Shown here: piece by piece, positions 56,401 to 63,903 of the stretch
How the letters are laid out: each line of letters begins with the position of its first letter
How positions within the stretch are numbered: the first letter of the stretch is position 1
Source: Candidatus Eremiobacterota bacterium
GTDB lineage: Bacteria > Vulcanimicrobiota > CADAWZ01 > Ess09-12
Reading direction: 5' to 3'
Length of the DNA stretch: 64,000 nt
Assembly: GCA_031082125.1 (NCBI GenBank)
Contig: JAVHLM010000005.1
Location: forward strand, 222,617 to 286,616
Position numbers and translations under genes: made by a program
Notes under the pieces: generated by a model
What the model was told of the DNA's origin: nothing
The model's input: the letters and a program-made list of their open reading frames with translations, nothing else
The model's database searches: none

Positions 56401-56936
56401 GCCTTATCCAGACCGTCAAAAAGATAAGCACAAAGAAGGGGCAGCAGATGGCCTTTGTGAAAATAGAGGACTTCAGCGGTACCGCCGAGGTGGTAGTCCT
56501 TCCCAAGGTCTATGATCAGGGGCGAGACTACCTTGAGGAGGACGGCCTCATCATAGTGAAGGGGAAGGTGGAGCTTTCCGAAGAGGAAGCCGAGGCTGTC
56601 GCCGACGAGGAGGCCTTCTCGGAGGGGGTAAAGATAATCGCCGAAGAGGTCCATCCTCTGGAAGCCATTGATGCTGTCGAAACACTTACATGGCGGGAGA
56701 CAAGGAAAATGAACAAATGCTATATCAGGGTTGATCCGTCGAAAATGCTCCAGCTTGCGCCCCTCAAGGAGCTTCTTGAGCGCTCACGGGGGAGCATGCC
56801 AGTGTTTCTGCAGCTGGAGAGCTCAGGCGGCCAGAATCTCCTTGAGCTTGAAAAGGACTTCTGGGTGACCTGCACCAAGGAATTCCAGAATGACGTGGAG
56901 AAGTTATTAGGGACAGGCGCTCTCTGGAACCAGTAA
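53454..56936 (+). CDS. dnaE: DNA polymerase III alpha subunit
   Basis: 1160 residues, the replicative polymerase of the DnaE1 type. The N-terminal PHP domain keeps VHLHVHSEYSLLDG and AVTDHGSMYG, so metal-dependent PHP activity is possible. Palm Asp400 and Asp402 lie in PDVDTDF, the third in LLKMDFLGLRNL. A helix-hairpin-helix and an OB-fold follow (IEDFSGTAEVVVLPKVYD). The AATCAGGAGGACAGT ribosome site is strong. Thirteen bases separate it from pyrG, so the pair is likely one transcript. Confidence 0.97.
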   Translation: MSTKPEFVHLHVHSEYSLLDGSCRIKGLVKKARELAMGAVAVTDHGSMYGTVEFFKAAKEAGLVPVIGCEVYVAPRSRLQKVAKIDDENYHLVLLAKDDEGYRNLLHLVSVAHLEGYYYKPRIDKELLSSRSGGLIALSACLQGEIPQLLLKGEARKAEETLGAYGDIFGRDNFYLELMDHNLAEQKRVNPLLLELAKKSGVPVVATNDTHYLNRSDSLAHEVQLCIQTQKTFDDPNRLAFDSEEFYLKSADEMAALFGEIPGALSNTLEIAGRCRVELDFNTYHLPHFPVPEGKTLEEFLEDLCHEGLKRRYTEVTAELEERMRYELGVIKEMGFSAYFLIIWDFINYAKKSGIPVGPGRGSAAGSLVAYLLGVTDIDPIRFGLLFERFLNPGRKSMPDVDTDFCVERRGEVIRYVTEKYGSDHVSQIITFGRMKARAAIRDVGRVLSFPLPTVDRIAKMIPMNVTIEEALKSDELKSRYEREKDVKQLLDTAKVVEGLARNASIHAAGVIISKNPISTYVPVQRMKAEEVVAQYEMNSISDIGLLKMDFLGLRNLTVIDNCLKMIKKNHGRLIDLNSLALDDGPTYKILQEAKTVGVFQLESSGMQGYLRQLRPDRFEDIVAMCALYRPGPLGSGMVEDFIKGRHGRKKVDYFHPRLEPILKETYGVIVYQEQVMKIANVLAGFSMAQADDLRKAMGKKKKEVMDKMEKNFLEGCKKNSVERKLAKTIWDIIVKFAGYGFNKSHTVAYAMVAYHTAYLKANYPLEYIAALLTSVMDKIEKVSFFIKECKNMGIDVLPPHINESGVEFTVTKGAIRFGLAAIKNVGRNAIESIIETRERVGAFTSIGHFVSEIDGRLVNKKVLESLIKSGAMDCMGETRATLMASLDYLLESGQKMQKRKRCGQISLFEAAGDSDSECEIELPESLEEYEKESILRFEKEMLGLFISDHPLNSVKEVMEAKVPHRIADCTALGNGAQVVCAGLIQTVKKISTKKGQQMAFVKIEDFSGTAEVVVLPKVYDQGRDYLEEDGLIIVKGKVELSEEEAEAVADEEAFSEGVKIIAEEVHPLEAIDAVETLTWRETRKMNKCYIRVDPSKMLQLAPLKELLERSRGSMPVFLQLESSGGQNLLELEKDFWVTCTKEFQNDVEKLLGTGALWNQ

Positions 56937-56981
56937 AAAGATAAATTTTTCCGAAGGATTCCCGGGGAAGCCCCTCTGTGG

Positions 56982-56987
56982 TATAAT
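56982..56987 (+). promoter_or_regulatory. -10 box before the degenerate GGDEF gene
   Basis: TATAAT, 41 bases before the ATG at 57029. No clear -35 at the normal spacing. Confidence 0.45.
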
Positions 56988-57028
56988 GAATGTGCGTCGC
57001 CATAAATATAACTTTAGGAGGAAACGGC

Positions 57029-57553
57029 ATGGATAAGGTGGAGGTAGACAAGCTCACCAAGCTCTATAACGAGCAGTACCTCAAGGTGGGGCTTGAGCAG
57101 GAGTTATTGAGGGCCAAGCGCTTCGGGAGAGAGCTTTCTCTTCTCCTCCTGGCGGCAGAGATTCCCGCAAAAGTGAAGCAGGACATGCAGTACCGCGTGC
57201 TCAAGCAGCTCGGTAATTTTGTCAAGATGTACACCCGTTCAATCGATGTGGGCGTAAGATACGGCGACTGTGTCCTGGTCATTCTCCCCGAGACTCCTCT
57301 TGAAGGGGCGCGTCGTGCGGGAGAAAAAGTGAAAGAGCAGATAGAAAAGCACATTTTTGTGCATCACGACAGCGGTTACGAATTCAACGTGAAGGTCACT
57401 GTCAAGATAGCGGTATATCCCCATAATGGCGGCGATCGCGCCGAGCTCCTCGAGTTTCTGAAAGAGAACGAGAGCACTCAGATAATAGAACCTCCCCCGT
57501 CGGCCGGGGGAGGCGAGGAGAGCCCCGCGGCACCGGTCTCCGAAAAGGCATAA
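57029..57553 (+). CDS. Degenerate GGDEF-domain protein
   Basis: 174 residues from ATG 57029 (TAGGAGGAAAC before it). A whole-protein GGDEF-like fold: VDKLTKLYNEQYLKVGLEQE, then GRELSLLLLAAEI and VGVRYGDCVLVILPET. The GGDEF loop is RYGDCV, so c-di-GMP synthesis is unlikely. The family position of D in the L-T-x-L-x-N motif is kept. It may bind GTP or c-di-GMP without catalysis. C-terminal Pro/Gly tail. It stands alone with its own -10 after dnaE. Confidence 0.75.
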   Translation: MDKVEVDKLTKLYNEQYLKVGLEQELLRAKRFGRELSLLLLAAEIPAKVKQDMQYRVLKQLGNFVKMYTRSIDVGVRYGDCVLVILPETPLEGARRAGEKVKEQIEKHIFVHHDSGYEFNVKVTVKIAVYPHNGGDRAELLEFLKENESTQIIEPPPSAGGGEESPAAPVSEKA

Positions 57554-57659
57554 AAAAACGACCCTTGTGCAGGGTCGAAGAGAGAAGGTTTGCCCTCTAA
57601 GGAGGCAATCACTGGGCCGTTAAATTCCTGGTACTTATGCAGTGGGACTCCCCCACTGC
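57552..57659 (-). ncRNA. Candidate small RNA, about 108 nt
   Basis: On the minus strand a good promoter (57693-57666) leads to a 108-base stretch without an ORF and with three hairpins: GCAGTGGG/CCCACTGC at the 5' end (57659-57639), TTGCC/GGCAA in the middle, and CGACCCT/AGGGTCG (57577-57559) followed by seven T. Promoter, structure and terminator are complete, as in a stand-alone sRNA. It does not fit the 4.5S, tmRNA or 6S patterns I know. Confidence 0.55.
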
Positions 57660-57672
57660 TTTATTATTATAC
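57639..57672 (+). terminator. Plus-strand terminator of the GGDEF-like gene
   Basis: GCAGTGGG (57639-57646), loop ACTCC, CCCACTGC (57652-57659) then a T/A-rich run. On the minus strand this is the 5' hairpin of the candidate small RNA. Confidence 0.65.
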
Positions 57673-57693
57673 TCAACAAAAAATATTTGTCAA
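57666..57693 (-). promoter_or_regulatory. Promoter of the candidate small RNA
   Basis: TTGACA (57693-57688) and TATAAT (57671-57666), 16 bases apart on the minus strand, both perfect hexamers. Confidence 0.75.
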
Positions 57694-57735
57694 GAGCAGG
57701 TTTTTGTAGATTAATTGACAAATCTGGTAATATAT

Positions 57736-57750
57736 CAACAAAAATTGTTG
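57736..57750. promoter_or_regulatory. Palindrome CAACAA-AAA-TTGTTG upstream of merR
   Basis: A perfect 6-bp dyad with 3 central bases in the space between the small RNA and the MerR gene. A typical site for self-regulation by the MerR protein. Confidence 0.5.
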
Positions 57751-57803
57751 GTATTCAGCATTATGCATGATTCTCGAGAAATCTCGCGAGGAGGCCTGTT
57801 TCG

Positions 57804-58307
57804 ATGCCCAGGAAGATAGTGACGGGCTCCCAGCTTCCCCTGTTCCCGGAAGATCTCTTCTATGTTTCTCAGAGCGATGCCGCGAAGCATCTGGGCATCA
57901 CCACGAGGCTCATCAATTACTGGGAGAGCCAGGAGCTTCTTCACCCGGAGCTTCAGAGAAAATCGGGGACAAAAGCGAGAAAATACACCCCCAATGATAT
58001 GGTGGAGCTGCGGTTTATCAAGGGAATGGTCGTGGACCAGGGCTATGCCATACCGAGCCTCAAGGAAAAGCTCGAGTTCCTTGAAGCGCCTTATTATTAC
58101 AATCCTGAGGACATGTTCTGGGATCTGAAGGAAAAGCAGTGGAAGTCCCGCGACCAGATCGCCGCCGCGGTGGTAAAGAAATCGGAAAAGAAGCTCCGCG
58201 AGCTCTTTGCGAGGCTCGCAGAGCGCTTTGAGGTTCCCGGCGGTGAAAGGGAGGAATTTCTCCTCTCCCTCTTTGAAGCCGTGAAAAGCGCCCTGGGAAA
58301 ACCCTAG
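57804..58307 (+). CDS. MerR-family transcription regulator
   Basis: 167 residues from an ATG preceded by GAGGAGG. The N-terminal winged HTH is SQSDAAKHLGITTRLINYWE, then KYTPNDMVELRFIKGMVVDQ, a typical MerR DNA-binding unit, followed by a long helix. No Cys-metal motif; the effector is unknown. Target genes could be itself and the divergent small RNA. The TAG stop lies in CTAG at 58304-58307, shared with the stop of the convergent DUF4340 gene. Confidence 0.82.
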   Translation: MPRKIVTGSQLPLFPEDLFYVSQSDAAKHLGITTRLINYWESQELLHPELQRKSGTKARKYTPNDMVELRFIKGMVVDQGYAIPSLKEKLEFLEAPYYYNPEDMFWDLKEKQWKSRDQIAAAVVKKSEKKLRELFARLAERFEVPGGEREEFLLSLFEAVKSALGKP

Positions 58308-59830
58308 GGAGTACTTGACGGCGCAGGGGCCGTCGCCTTGGGAAGGGCCGGTGGTGCCGGGAACAATGACGGGGAAGGAAGGGGCGCCACAGGACTCTGG
58401 AGCCCTGGAGCCACAGGTGACGGAGAAGCTGCCGGCAGGGAAGGTGTCGTCCCGGGCGCCTTCGCGACCGCCGCTTCAATATCAGCCATCACCGTCTTCG
58501 CGAGCTCCGGTATGTCATCATTCACGACATAATATCCCCCTTCGCCAGGGGTGACCTGCACGAAGTATTTTTTCTCCTCAGGTGATTTTTCAAAGACCAG
58601 TGTGGCAATCTGCGCCTTGTCACTGCCGGTGAGAGTCACCGTGAGGGCCGGTTCCCTGCCTGATCCGCTCTCGCCCTTCTCGGTATAGAGGGCGCTCTCA
58701 AATTTCCAGATAAGCGAGTCGATTGAGGGGACCTCTTTTTTTACCTTCGGTGGCGCGGTAATCTCCCATCCCTCCTTGTTCCTTTTTGCTTTTACCGTCG
58801 TCGTGGCGGTTTTGAGCTCGAAGGAGTCGATATCCTGGGGATCGACGGCAAGCAGATGCCTGTCCATGAAATCTTCACCTGACTTAAAGAGCTTTTTCAC
58901 GTCATCTTCCTTCACGGTGAATTTCTCTCCCCCCGCGAGGCGCATTGCCGCGAAGATCTTTGCCTTCTTGTCCAGTGTCCCTATGAGGAGGGTCTCCTGG
59001 GGCATGTCTTTCTGGTCTATGGTGATTTTCATGGTATAGGCGGTGTCTTCCGGGGAGACAGCCACCTTGGTTTTCCCGCCGGCGAACGTTTCGGCCTTGA
59101 GGTTTTTCACGTCCCAGAGAAAGGAGCTCACCTTGGCGCGGTCCGCTTTTGCCGTCATGGGGGCAGTGAGCTTCCAGGAGGGATCTTTCCTTATGGCCGT
59201 CCAGAAATTCTGGGGGTTCTCCAGCGTGAAGGTCTTGTCGGGCAGCTGAACGGTGACCTTGGAGACCTTCTCCGGCTCAAGAGGAAGGGCGTCTTTCTCT
59301 CGGAACTCCAGTGCGCTCTTTTCGAGATTTGAAGAGAGAGTGGAGTTGATGGTGATCACGGCAGGCTTTCCGGGAAGCTGCACGTAATAAAGGTTTCCCG
59401 AGGGGTTCTTGCTCCCGATGAGGATGCTCTGCTCCCCGGGGCTTCCCTTCGCGCCTGCCGTCATGACCTTCACGGTCACCTGGGGCGGCTTGAGGCCGAA
59501 CATCGTCAGGTCCTGGGGGTTCTCCTCGATGGTCTCGTCTTTTTTCATGTCGGAGAGAAGGGTTATCATGTTCTCGAGAATGCTCTGGGAGGCCAGGGTC
59601 CTCTCCGGAGAGGTCATCATCCAGCGCCCTCCCTGTTTCTCAAAGCGCAGCACCTCTTTGTCCTTTACAAGCTCAAGAGCTGTCACGTCTTTCCCTTCAA
59701 AGGAAAGAAGCTTTCCCTCGGTCTTTTTCTTTTCCTCCTTCTTTGCGGCCATCTTTACCTCATAGATATAATAGAAGCCGCCTATAAGGAGAAGCACCAC
59801 TGCCAGTATGAGCGTGACTCTCGTGTTCAC
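58304..59830 (-). CDS. DUF4340 membrane-anchored protein
   Basis: 508 residues. One N-terminal helix (VTLILAVVLLLIGGFYYIY), then repeats of a DUF4340 beta-fold: LVKDKEVLRFEKQGGRWMM, then DPSWKLTAPM and FELKTATTTVK. The last 60 residues are rich in Pro, Ala and Ser. Together with the three genes before it (ATPase, permease, GldG-type) it forms the four-gene operon found in many gliding-type and other diderm bacteria. Probably a periplasm-facing component of that ABC system. Its role in export or motility is unknown. Confidence 0.85.
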   Translation of the reverse strand: MNTRVTLILAVVLLLIGGFYYIYEVKMAAKKEEKKKTEGKLLSFEGKDVTALELVKDKEVLRFEKQGGRWMMTSPERTLASQSILENMITLLSDMKKDETIEENPQDLTMFGLKPPQVTVKVMTAGAKGSPGEQSILIGSKNPSGNLYYVQLPGKPAVITINSTLSSNLEKSALEFREKDALPLEPEKVSKVTVQLPDKTFTLENPQNFWTAIRKDPSWKLTAPMTAKADRAKVSSFLWDVKNLKAETFAGGKTKVAVSPEDTAYTMKITIDQKDMPQETLLIGTLDKKAKIFAAMRLAGGEKFTVKEDDVKKLFKSGEDFMDRHLLAVDPQDIDSFELKTATTTVKAKRNKEGWEITAPPKVKKEVPSIDSLIWKFESALYTEKGESGSGREPALTVTLTGSDKAQIATLVFEKSPEEKKYFVQVTPGEGGYYVVNDDIPELAKTVMADIEAAVAKAPGTTPSLPAASPSPVAPGLQSPVAPLPSPSLFPAPPALPKATAPAPSSTP

Positions 59831-59831
59831 C

Positions 59832-61226
59832 TTAACCCCTCCTTATCCTTACCCAGATGCCGATGAATATGAAGAGCAGCGGGAAGAAGAGCACGGTGAA
59901 GAAGCGGATGAAGCTGATGTCCTTCGGAGTGAGCGAGAGGGGCTGGCCGCTCTCGTCCTTGGGCCTGATCGATATGAGGCTCTCTTCCTCGGCGAGCCAT
60001 CCCATGGCGTTCATAAGAAGGTCCCTGTTGCCGGACTGAGTGACAAAGGCATTGTCGGCTATCTCGGCGCTCCCGAAGACCACCATGCGCCCCTCTTTTT
60101 TCTCCTCTTTCGGCGCCGGTGAGGCACCAGGCGAAGGCGGCGGGGGTGGAGGGGCACCGGCTGTCTTGCTCGTCACTGCCGCTGCCACGCAGAGAGGTCC
60201 CTGGCGCTCTGTCTTGGGGTCGAATCTTATCTTGTCCGAGGTGGCCTCGGCCTCTTTCAGGCCGGTCTCGTTCCAGCTCTTGGGACTTGAGAAGGCGAGC
60301 TCTGCAACCGTCACGCCGGCGGGCAGCTTCTTTTCAATCTCCAGGGACCTGGTGAAGGGGAAGAAGCATACAAGCCTGAAGCCCTCTGTAATGGCATGGG
60401 ATCCGTACTGCATGATGGCCGGGATTACGACGTCGCCGCCAAAGTAGCGGCTTACCTGGTCGATGACGATGCCCTTGTCCACCTTGATGCCGTACTGCTT
60501 CAGCCACTCCCCCGTGGCCTCGGGGAATTCGCCTCCCAGGAGCCAGAATACTTTCCCTCCCTTATCGACAAAAGCCTTGATGAGGTCCAGCTCTTCCTTG
60601 TAAAGGGCCTTCCTGGGTCCTGCGATGACGAGTATCTTTGCATCGTCGGGGACCTTCTTGTCGCTCACGAAGCTGAGGGGCTTTGCCTCGTACACTTCCT
60701 TCTCCAGGGATTCCTTCAGGATGGAGAGCCCTTCGTCCCGGGAATCGTCAAGAGACAGCTCATTGTGGCCTGTGAGAAAATACACCGCCTTTTTCCCACT
60801 TCTGGTCACCTTGAGAAGGGAGTTGGTGAGGCTCTCCTCATCGACGGTGCGCACCTTTTCCCTCTTGTCGCCTGATTCCAGGACTATCACGCCCGCCAGG
60901 GTGATGTCGTATTTTTTCGCGAGGAGGGGATTTTTGTTGGGATCAACAAACTCGTAGGAGAATTTGCTGCTCCCATAGCGGTATTGCTGCAGAAGATCCT
61001 TTGCCTTCTCCTCATCTCCCTTGTTGAAGAAGCCTATGGCCTTCACCGGGGTGGTGAGGCTTTTAAGGAGCTTCGTGGTCTGCTCTGAAAGGGTGTGCTT
61101 CCTGTTCTTGGTGAGATCATAGCTCTTGGGATGCTTGTAGGCGATAAGCATAACAAAGACAAGTATCCCCACGACGATGAGGGTGGTGACGATGGCATTC
61201 AGTTCGTATTTAATGGCTCTCTTCAT
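59832..61226 (-). CDS. GldG-type auxiliary ABC transporter protein
   Basis: 464 residues. N-terminal membrane helix (LIVVGILVFVMLIAY), then the typical GldG/ABC_transp_aux pattern: YDLTKNRKHTLSEQTTKLLK, FVDPNKNPLLAKKYDI, TGHNELSLDDSRDEGLS and VIAGPRKALYKEELD. A C-terminal helix (FFTVLFFPLLFIFIGIWV) closes the protein. It is partner to the GldF permease and GldA ATPase. One base separates it from the DUF4340 gene. Confidence 0.9.
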   Translation of the reverse strand: MKRAIKYELNAIVTTLIVVGILVFVMLIAYKHPKSYDLTKNRKHTLSEQTTKLLKSLTTPVKAIGFFNKGDEEKAKDLLQQYRYGSSKFSYEFVDPNKNPLLAKKYDITLAGVIVLESGDKREKVRTVDEESLTNSLLKVTRSGKKAVYFLTGHNELSLDDSRDEGLSILKESLEKEVYEAKPLSFVSDKKVPDDAKILVIAGPRKALYKEELDLIKAFVDKGGKVFWLLGGEFPEATGEWLKQYGIKVDKGIVIDQVSRYFGGDVVIPAIMQYGSHAITEGFRLVCFFPFTRSLEIEKKLPAGVTVAELAFSSPKSWNETGLKEAEATSDKIRFDPKTERQGPLCVAAAVTSKTAGAPPPPPPSPGASPAPKEEKKEGRMVVFGSAEIADNAFVTQSGNRDLLMNAMGWLAEEESLISIRPKDESGQPLSLTPKDISFIRFFTVLFFPLLFIFIGIWVRIRRG

Positions 61227-61241
61227 GGTGCGCCTCCTTTC

Positions 61242-62006
61242 CTAACCTCTCCATTTTCTGGAGATGAGGTTGTAGTAAGTAAGGTAGAGAAACAGGATGG
61301 AAAAACAGACGAAGAACAGCACGCTGTTGAGATCAATGACTCCCTTGGTGAAATTATCGAAATTATCGAGAAAGGAGATGCTGGTGAGGAATTTTGACAG
61401 GGGGCCCGGTGATGCGGTACCTGTCCACCCGATAATCCAGAACATCAAGAGAGAGGCAAAGGTGCTGAAAGCAGCAACGATCTGGCTGTCGGTGAGTGAT
61501 GATATCCACATGCCTATTGAAATGGCAGCAATGCTCATCAGCACAATGCCCAGGTAACCCGTGATGACGGAGCTCCAGTCCATGTTCTGCACGTATTTGA
61601 ACAAGGTGAGAGGGAAGGTGGCGGTGAGGAGGCCGCCAAGGAGCACTACTGCCGCGCAGCTGAAGAGCTTCCCGAAAATGAGCTGGGTCTCCGTGAGGGG
61701 GTAGGTGAAGAGAAGCTCAAGGGTGCCGAGCTTTTTCTCCTCCGAAAAGAGGCGCATGGTGAAAAGGGGCGTGAAAAAGAGCATCAGAAAGGCTGTGTTG
61801 TTGAGAAGGGGCACGACGATCTGGTCGTTGATGAGAAGCGACTTTGCATACATAGGATTCATCATCGCCTGCATGCTCACCATGCTGTAATGGACTACCC
61901 TTATGAAGAAAAGGTAGCCGCAGAGGAGCAAGAGAAAAGTCGTGGTCACGTAGGCGATGGGCGACTTGAAATAGTTGGCGAGGTCCTTTTTCAGTATGGT
62001 AATCAA
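61242..62006 (-). CDS. ABC-2 type permease, GldF-like
   Basis: 254 residues with about six membrane helices: YVTTTFLLLLCGYLFF, TAFLMLFFTPLFTMRLFSEE, VVLLGGLLTATFPLTLF and so on, plus the ABC-2 conserved FSEEKKLGTLELLFTYPLTE. It forms the membrane channel with the GldA-type ATPase; its first codons overlap the ATPase stop by 4 bases. Confidence 0.9.
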   Translation of the reverse strand: MITILKKDLANYFKSPIAYVTTTFLLLLCGYLFFIRVVHYSMVSMQAMMNPMYAKSLLINDQIVVPLLNNTAFLMLFFTPLFTMRLFSEEKKLGTLELLFTYPLTETQLIFGKLFSCAAVVLLGGLLTATFPLTLFKYVQNMDWSSVITGYLGIVLMSIAAISIGMWISSLTDSQIVAAFSTFASLLMFWIIGWTGTASPGPLSKFLTSISFLDNFDNFTKGVIDLNSVLFFVCFSILFLYLTYYNLISRKWRG

Positions 62007-62950
62007 TTGTTCACACCTCCCTTTTTCACGATCTCGGTGAATATCTCCTCAAGGGTGAGCTGAATGGGGCGGAGCTCATAGAGGGCAAGGCCTTCATTCA
62101 CAAGCTTTTCAGCAATTTCTTTCCTTATGAGCATGTTCTTTTCCGTTTGAAGGCTGATGCCAAAAATGTCCTCCCTGAGAGGCGTCACCTTGTCCACTTT
62201 CAAGACTCCCCTTATGTCTGGAAGAAGGCTTTCGATCTTCTCCTGCGGCCCGGCCACTTCAAGGTAGACCCTGTCGGAGATCTGGAGGGTGTCGGAGAGG
62301 TGCTGCGGCGTGTCTATCGTAAGAATTCTGCCGTTGTTGATGATTATGACGCGCTCACAGGTCTTGGCCACCTCGTCAAGGATATGGGAGGAGAGTATGA
62401 CGGTGGACTTTCCGGCAAGGCTCTTTATCAGTGTCCTTATCTCGACAATCTGGTTGGGATCCAGCCCCACGGTGGGCTCATCAAGGATGAGCACGTCGGG
62501 CTCGTTTATGATTGCCTGGGCGATGCCCACGCGCTGGCAGTACCCCTTTGAAAGCCTCCCTATCAGGTTTTCTGCCTCTTCGGAGAGGCCGCATTTGTCG
62601 ATGATGGCGGCAATTGAGCTCTTCCTCTCTCTCGGGGGGACTCCTTTAATGGCGGCCACAAAGTGGAGGAACTCGACGACTTTCATATCCTTGTAAAGGG
62701 GAAAGTTTTCCGGCAGGTAGCCTATGCGTTTTCTCACTTCAAGCGATTGCTCAAAGATGTCGTAGCCGGCCACTTTGGCCTCCCCGCTTGTGGGAGGAAA
62801 ATAGCCTGTCAGTATCCTCATGGTAGTCGTCTTTCCCGCCGCGTTGGGGCCGAGAAAGCCCAGGATTTCACCCTTTTCCACTTCGAAGGTGACGTCATTG
62901 ATGGCGCACTTCTCTCCGTAGAACTTGGTGAGGCCTTTTGCTGATATCAC
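62003..62950 (-). CDS. ABC transporter ATPase, GldA-like
   Basis: 315 residues from a GTG with GGAGGG before it. Walker A GPNAAGKTTT, signature LSKGYCQRVGIAQAI, Walker B VLILDEPTVGLDPNQI, H-loop LSSHILDEV. The C-terminal 80 residues follow the GldA/NosF pattern. First gene of the GldA-GldF-GldG-DUF4340 operon. In Bacteroidetes the set supports gliding; elsewhere the role is not settled. Confidence 0.92.
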   Translation of the reverse strand: MISAKGLTKFYGEKCAINDVTFEVEKGEILGFLGPNAAGKTTTMRILTGYFPPTSGEAKVAGYDIFEQSLEVRKRIGYLPENFPLYKDMKVVEFLHFVAAIKGVPPRERKSSIAAIIDKCGLSEEAENLIGRLSKGYCQRVGIAQAIINEPDVLILDEPTVGLDPNQIVEIRTLIKSLAGKSTVILSSHILDEVAKTCERVIIINNGRILTIDTPQHLSDTLQISDRVYLEVAGPQEKIESLLPDIRGVLKVDKVTPLREDIFGISLQTEKNMLIRKEIAEKLVNEGLALYELRPIQLTLEEIFTEIVKKGGVNN

Positions 62951-63079
62951 TGCTATCCCTCCTTTGCCTGATACGATTCTTGTTCAGAAAAAAAACCATG
63001 CAATTCTTGCGAACGTGCACAGCAGAGAAAAATGTTTCTCCAAAATTTCGAAAAACCCTTCTAGAGGGGGAGGCCCAGA

Positions 63080-63340
63080 TCAAAGTTTTCCAAGCACTTT
63101 TGTCAGCACCGGGATCTTCACACCTTTTTCATAGACCAGGAAGGGCCCGCCCTCTGAGAGGGAGCCGAATATGAAGGTGAGGCCGTGGGGCGCCTTACCT
63201 CTTGCCATGAGGGTTCCCAGGCCGTGCAGAAGGTTAAGATGGCAGGCCTCGCAGAGCGTGATGAGATTCCAGGGGTCATCGGTGCCGCCCTGTGAGCGCC
63301 TCTGAAAATGCCCGGGTTGATGAGTCCGGCTCTCTGTGAC
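63080..63340 (-). pseudogene. HNH endonuclease remnant
   Basis: Minus-strand codons directly after the TAA of the Rpn-like gene and in its frame read THQPGHFQRRSQGGTDDPW, then NLITLCEACHLNLLHG, an HNH core, and continue to a TGA at 63082-63080. No start codon or ribosome site is present, and the N-terminal part is missing. A truncated gene or readthrough fragment. Confidence 0.65.
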
Positions 63341-63859
63341 TTACGGCTTCTTTTCGTCAATCCCGGCAAGCTGCTCGTCGGTGAGACCCGTGAGCTTCTT
63401 CACTGTCTCCCTGTCATAGCCGGCATTGACCATGTTCACTGCAGTCTCCAGCTTGCCTTTCTGCAGGCCTTTCTCAATGCCTTTCTTTATACCAATCCTT
63501 TCGGCAGATGAGATATATGCCATGTGCATCCCCTCCTCGTACACTTTCATCTCTTCGACAAACTCTATATCAAGAGGCTCCGGCAGAGCCAGCAGCCAAT
63601 CGATGAAGAGGTAGAGATCCCTGCGGGCATGCCTACTGAATCCTTTCTCATCCAGGCTTTTCACCAGCCTGTCGGTAATCCTCTTCCCCGTGCCGACCCG
63701 CCTGGACAGGCTCTGCAGCTCTCCATCCAGAAACTCGTAATGGTCTCGTTTAATATCTCTGCTCACTTGTGGGAAGAAGAAGTCCAGGAACTCGGGGAGA
63801 AAGCTCTGCAGGATAATCTTCCACCCGTCATCTCCGTGGGAGCGTAGTTTGACAGCCAC
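63341..63859 (-). CDS. Rpn/transposase-family PD-(D/E)XK protein with internal deletion
   Basis: 172 residues from a GTG (AAAGAGGTG before it); related proteins have about 290-330. N-terminus WKIILQSFLPEFLDFFFPQV and YEFLDGELQSLSRRV, TDRLVKSLDEKG match the family start. The C-terminus IGIKKGIEKGLQKGKLETAV also matches. The middle with the catalytic strand (family pattern WVLIHIEVQ) is missing, so nuclease activity is doubtful. The frame is open and a promoter is present, so it may be expressed. Confidence 0.65.
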   Translation of the reverse strand: MAVKLRSHGDDGWKIILQSFLPEFLDFFFPQVSRDIKRDHYEFLDGELQSLSRRVGTGKRITDRLVKSLDEKGFSRHARRDLYLFIDWLLALPEPLDIEFVEEMKVYEEGMHMAYISSAERIGIKKGIEKGLQKGKLETAVNMVNAGYDRETVKKLTGLTDEQLAGIDEKKP

Positions 63860-63874
63860 AGCGCCACCTCTTTC

Positions 63875-63903
63875 ATTATAGCATCAGCAGGGGCGTGAGA
63901 CAA
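63875..63903 (-). promoter_or_regulatory. Promoter of the Rpn-like gene
   Basis: TTGTCT (63903-63898), 17 bases, TATAAT (63880-63875) on the minus strand, close to the GTG start at 63859. The remaining 100 bases to the window end show no clear gene. Confidence 0.5.
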
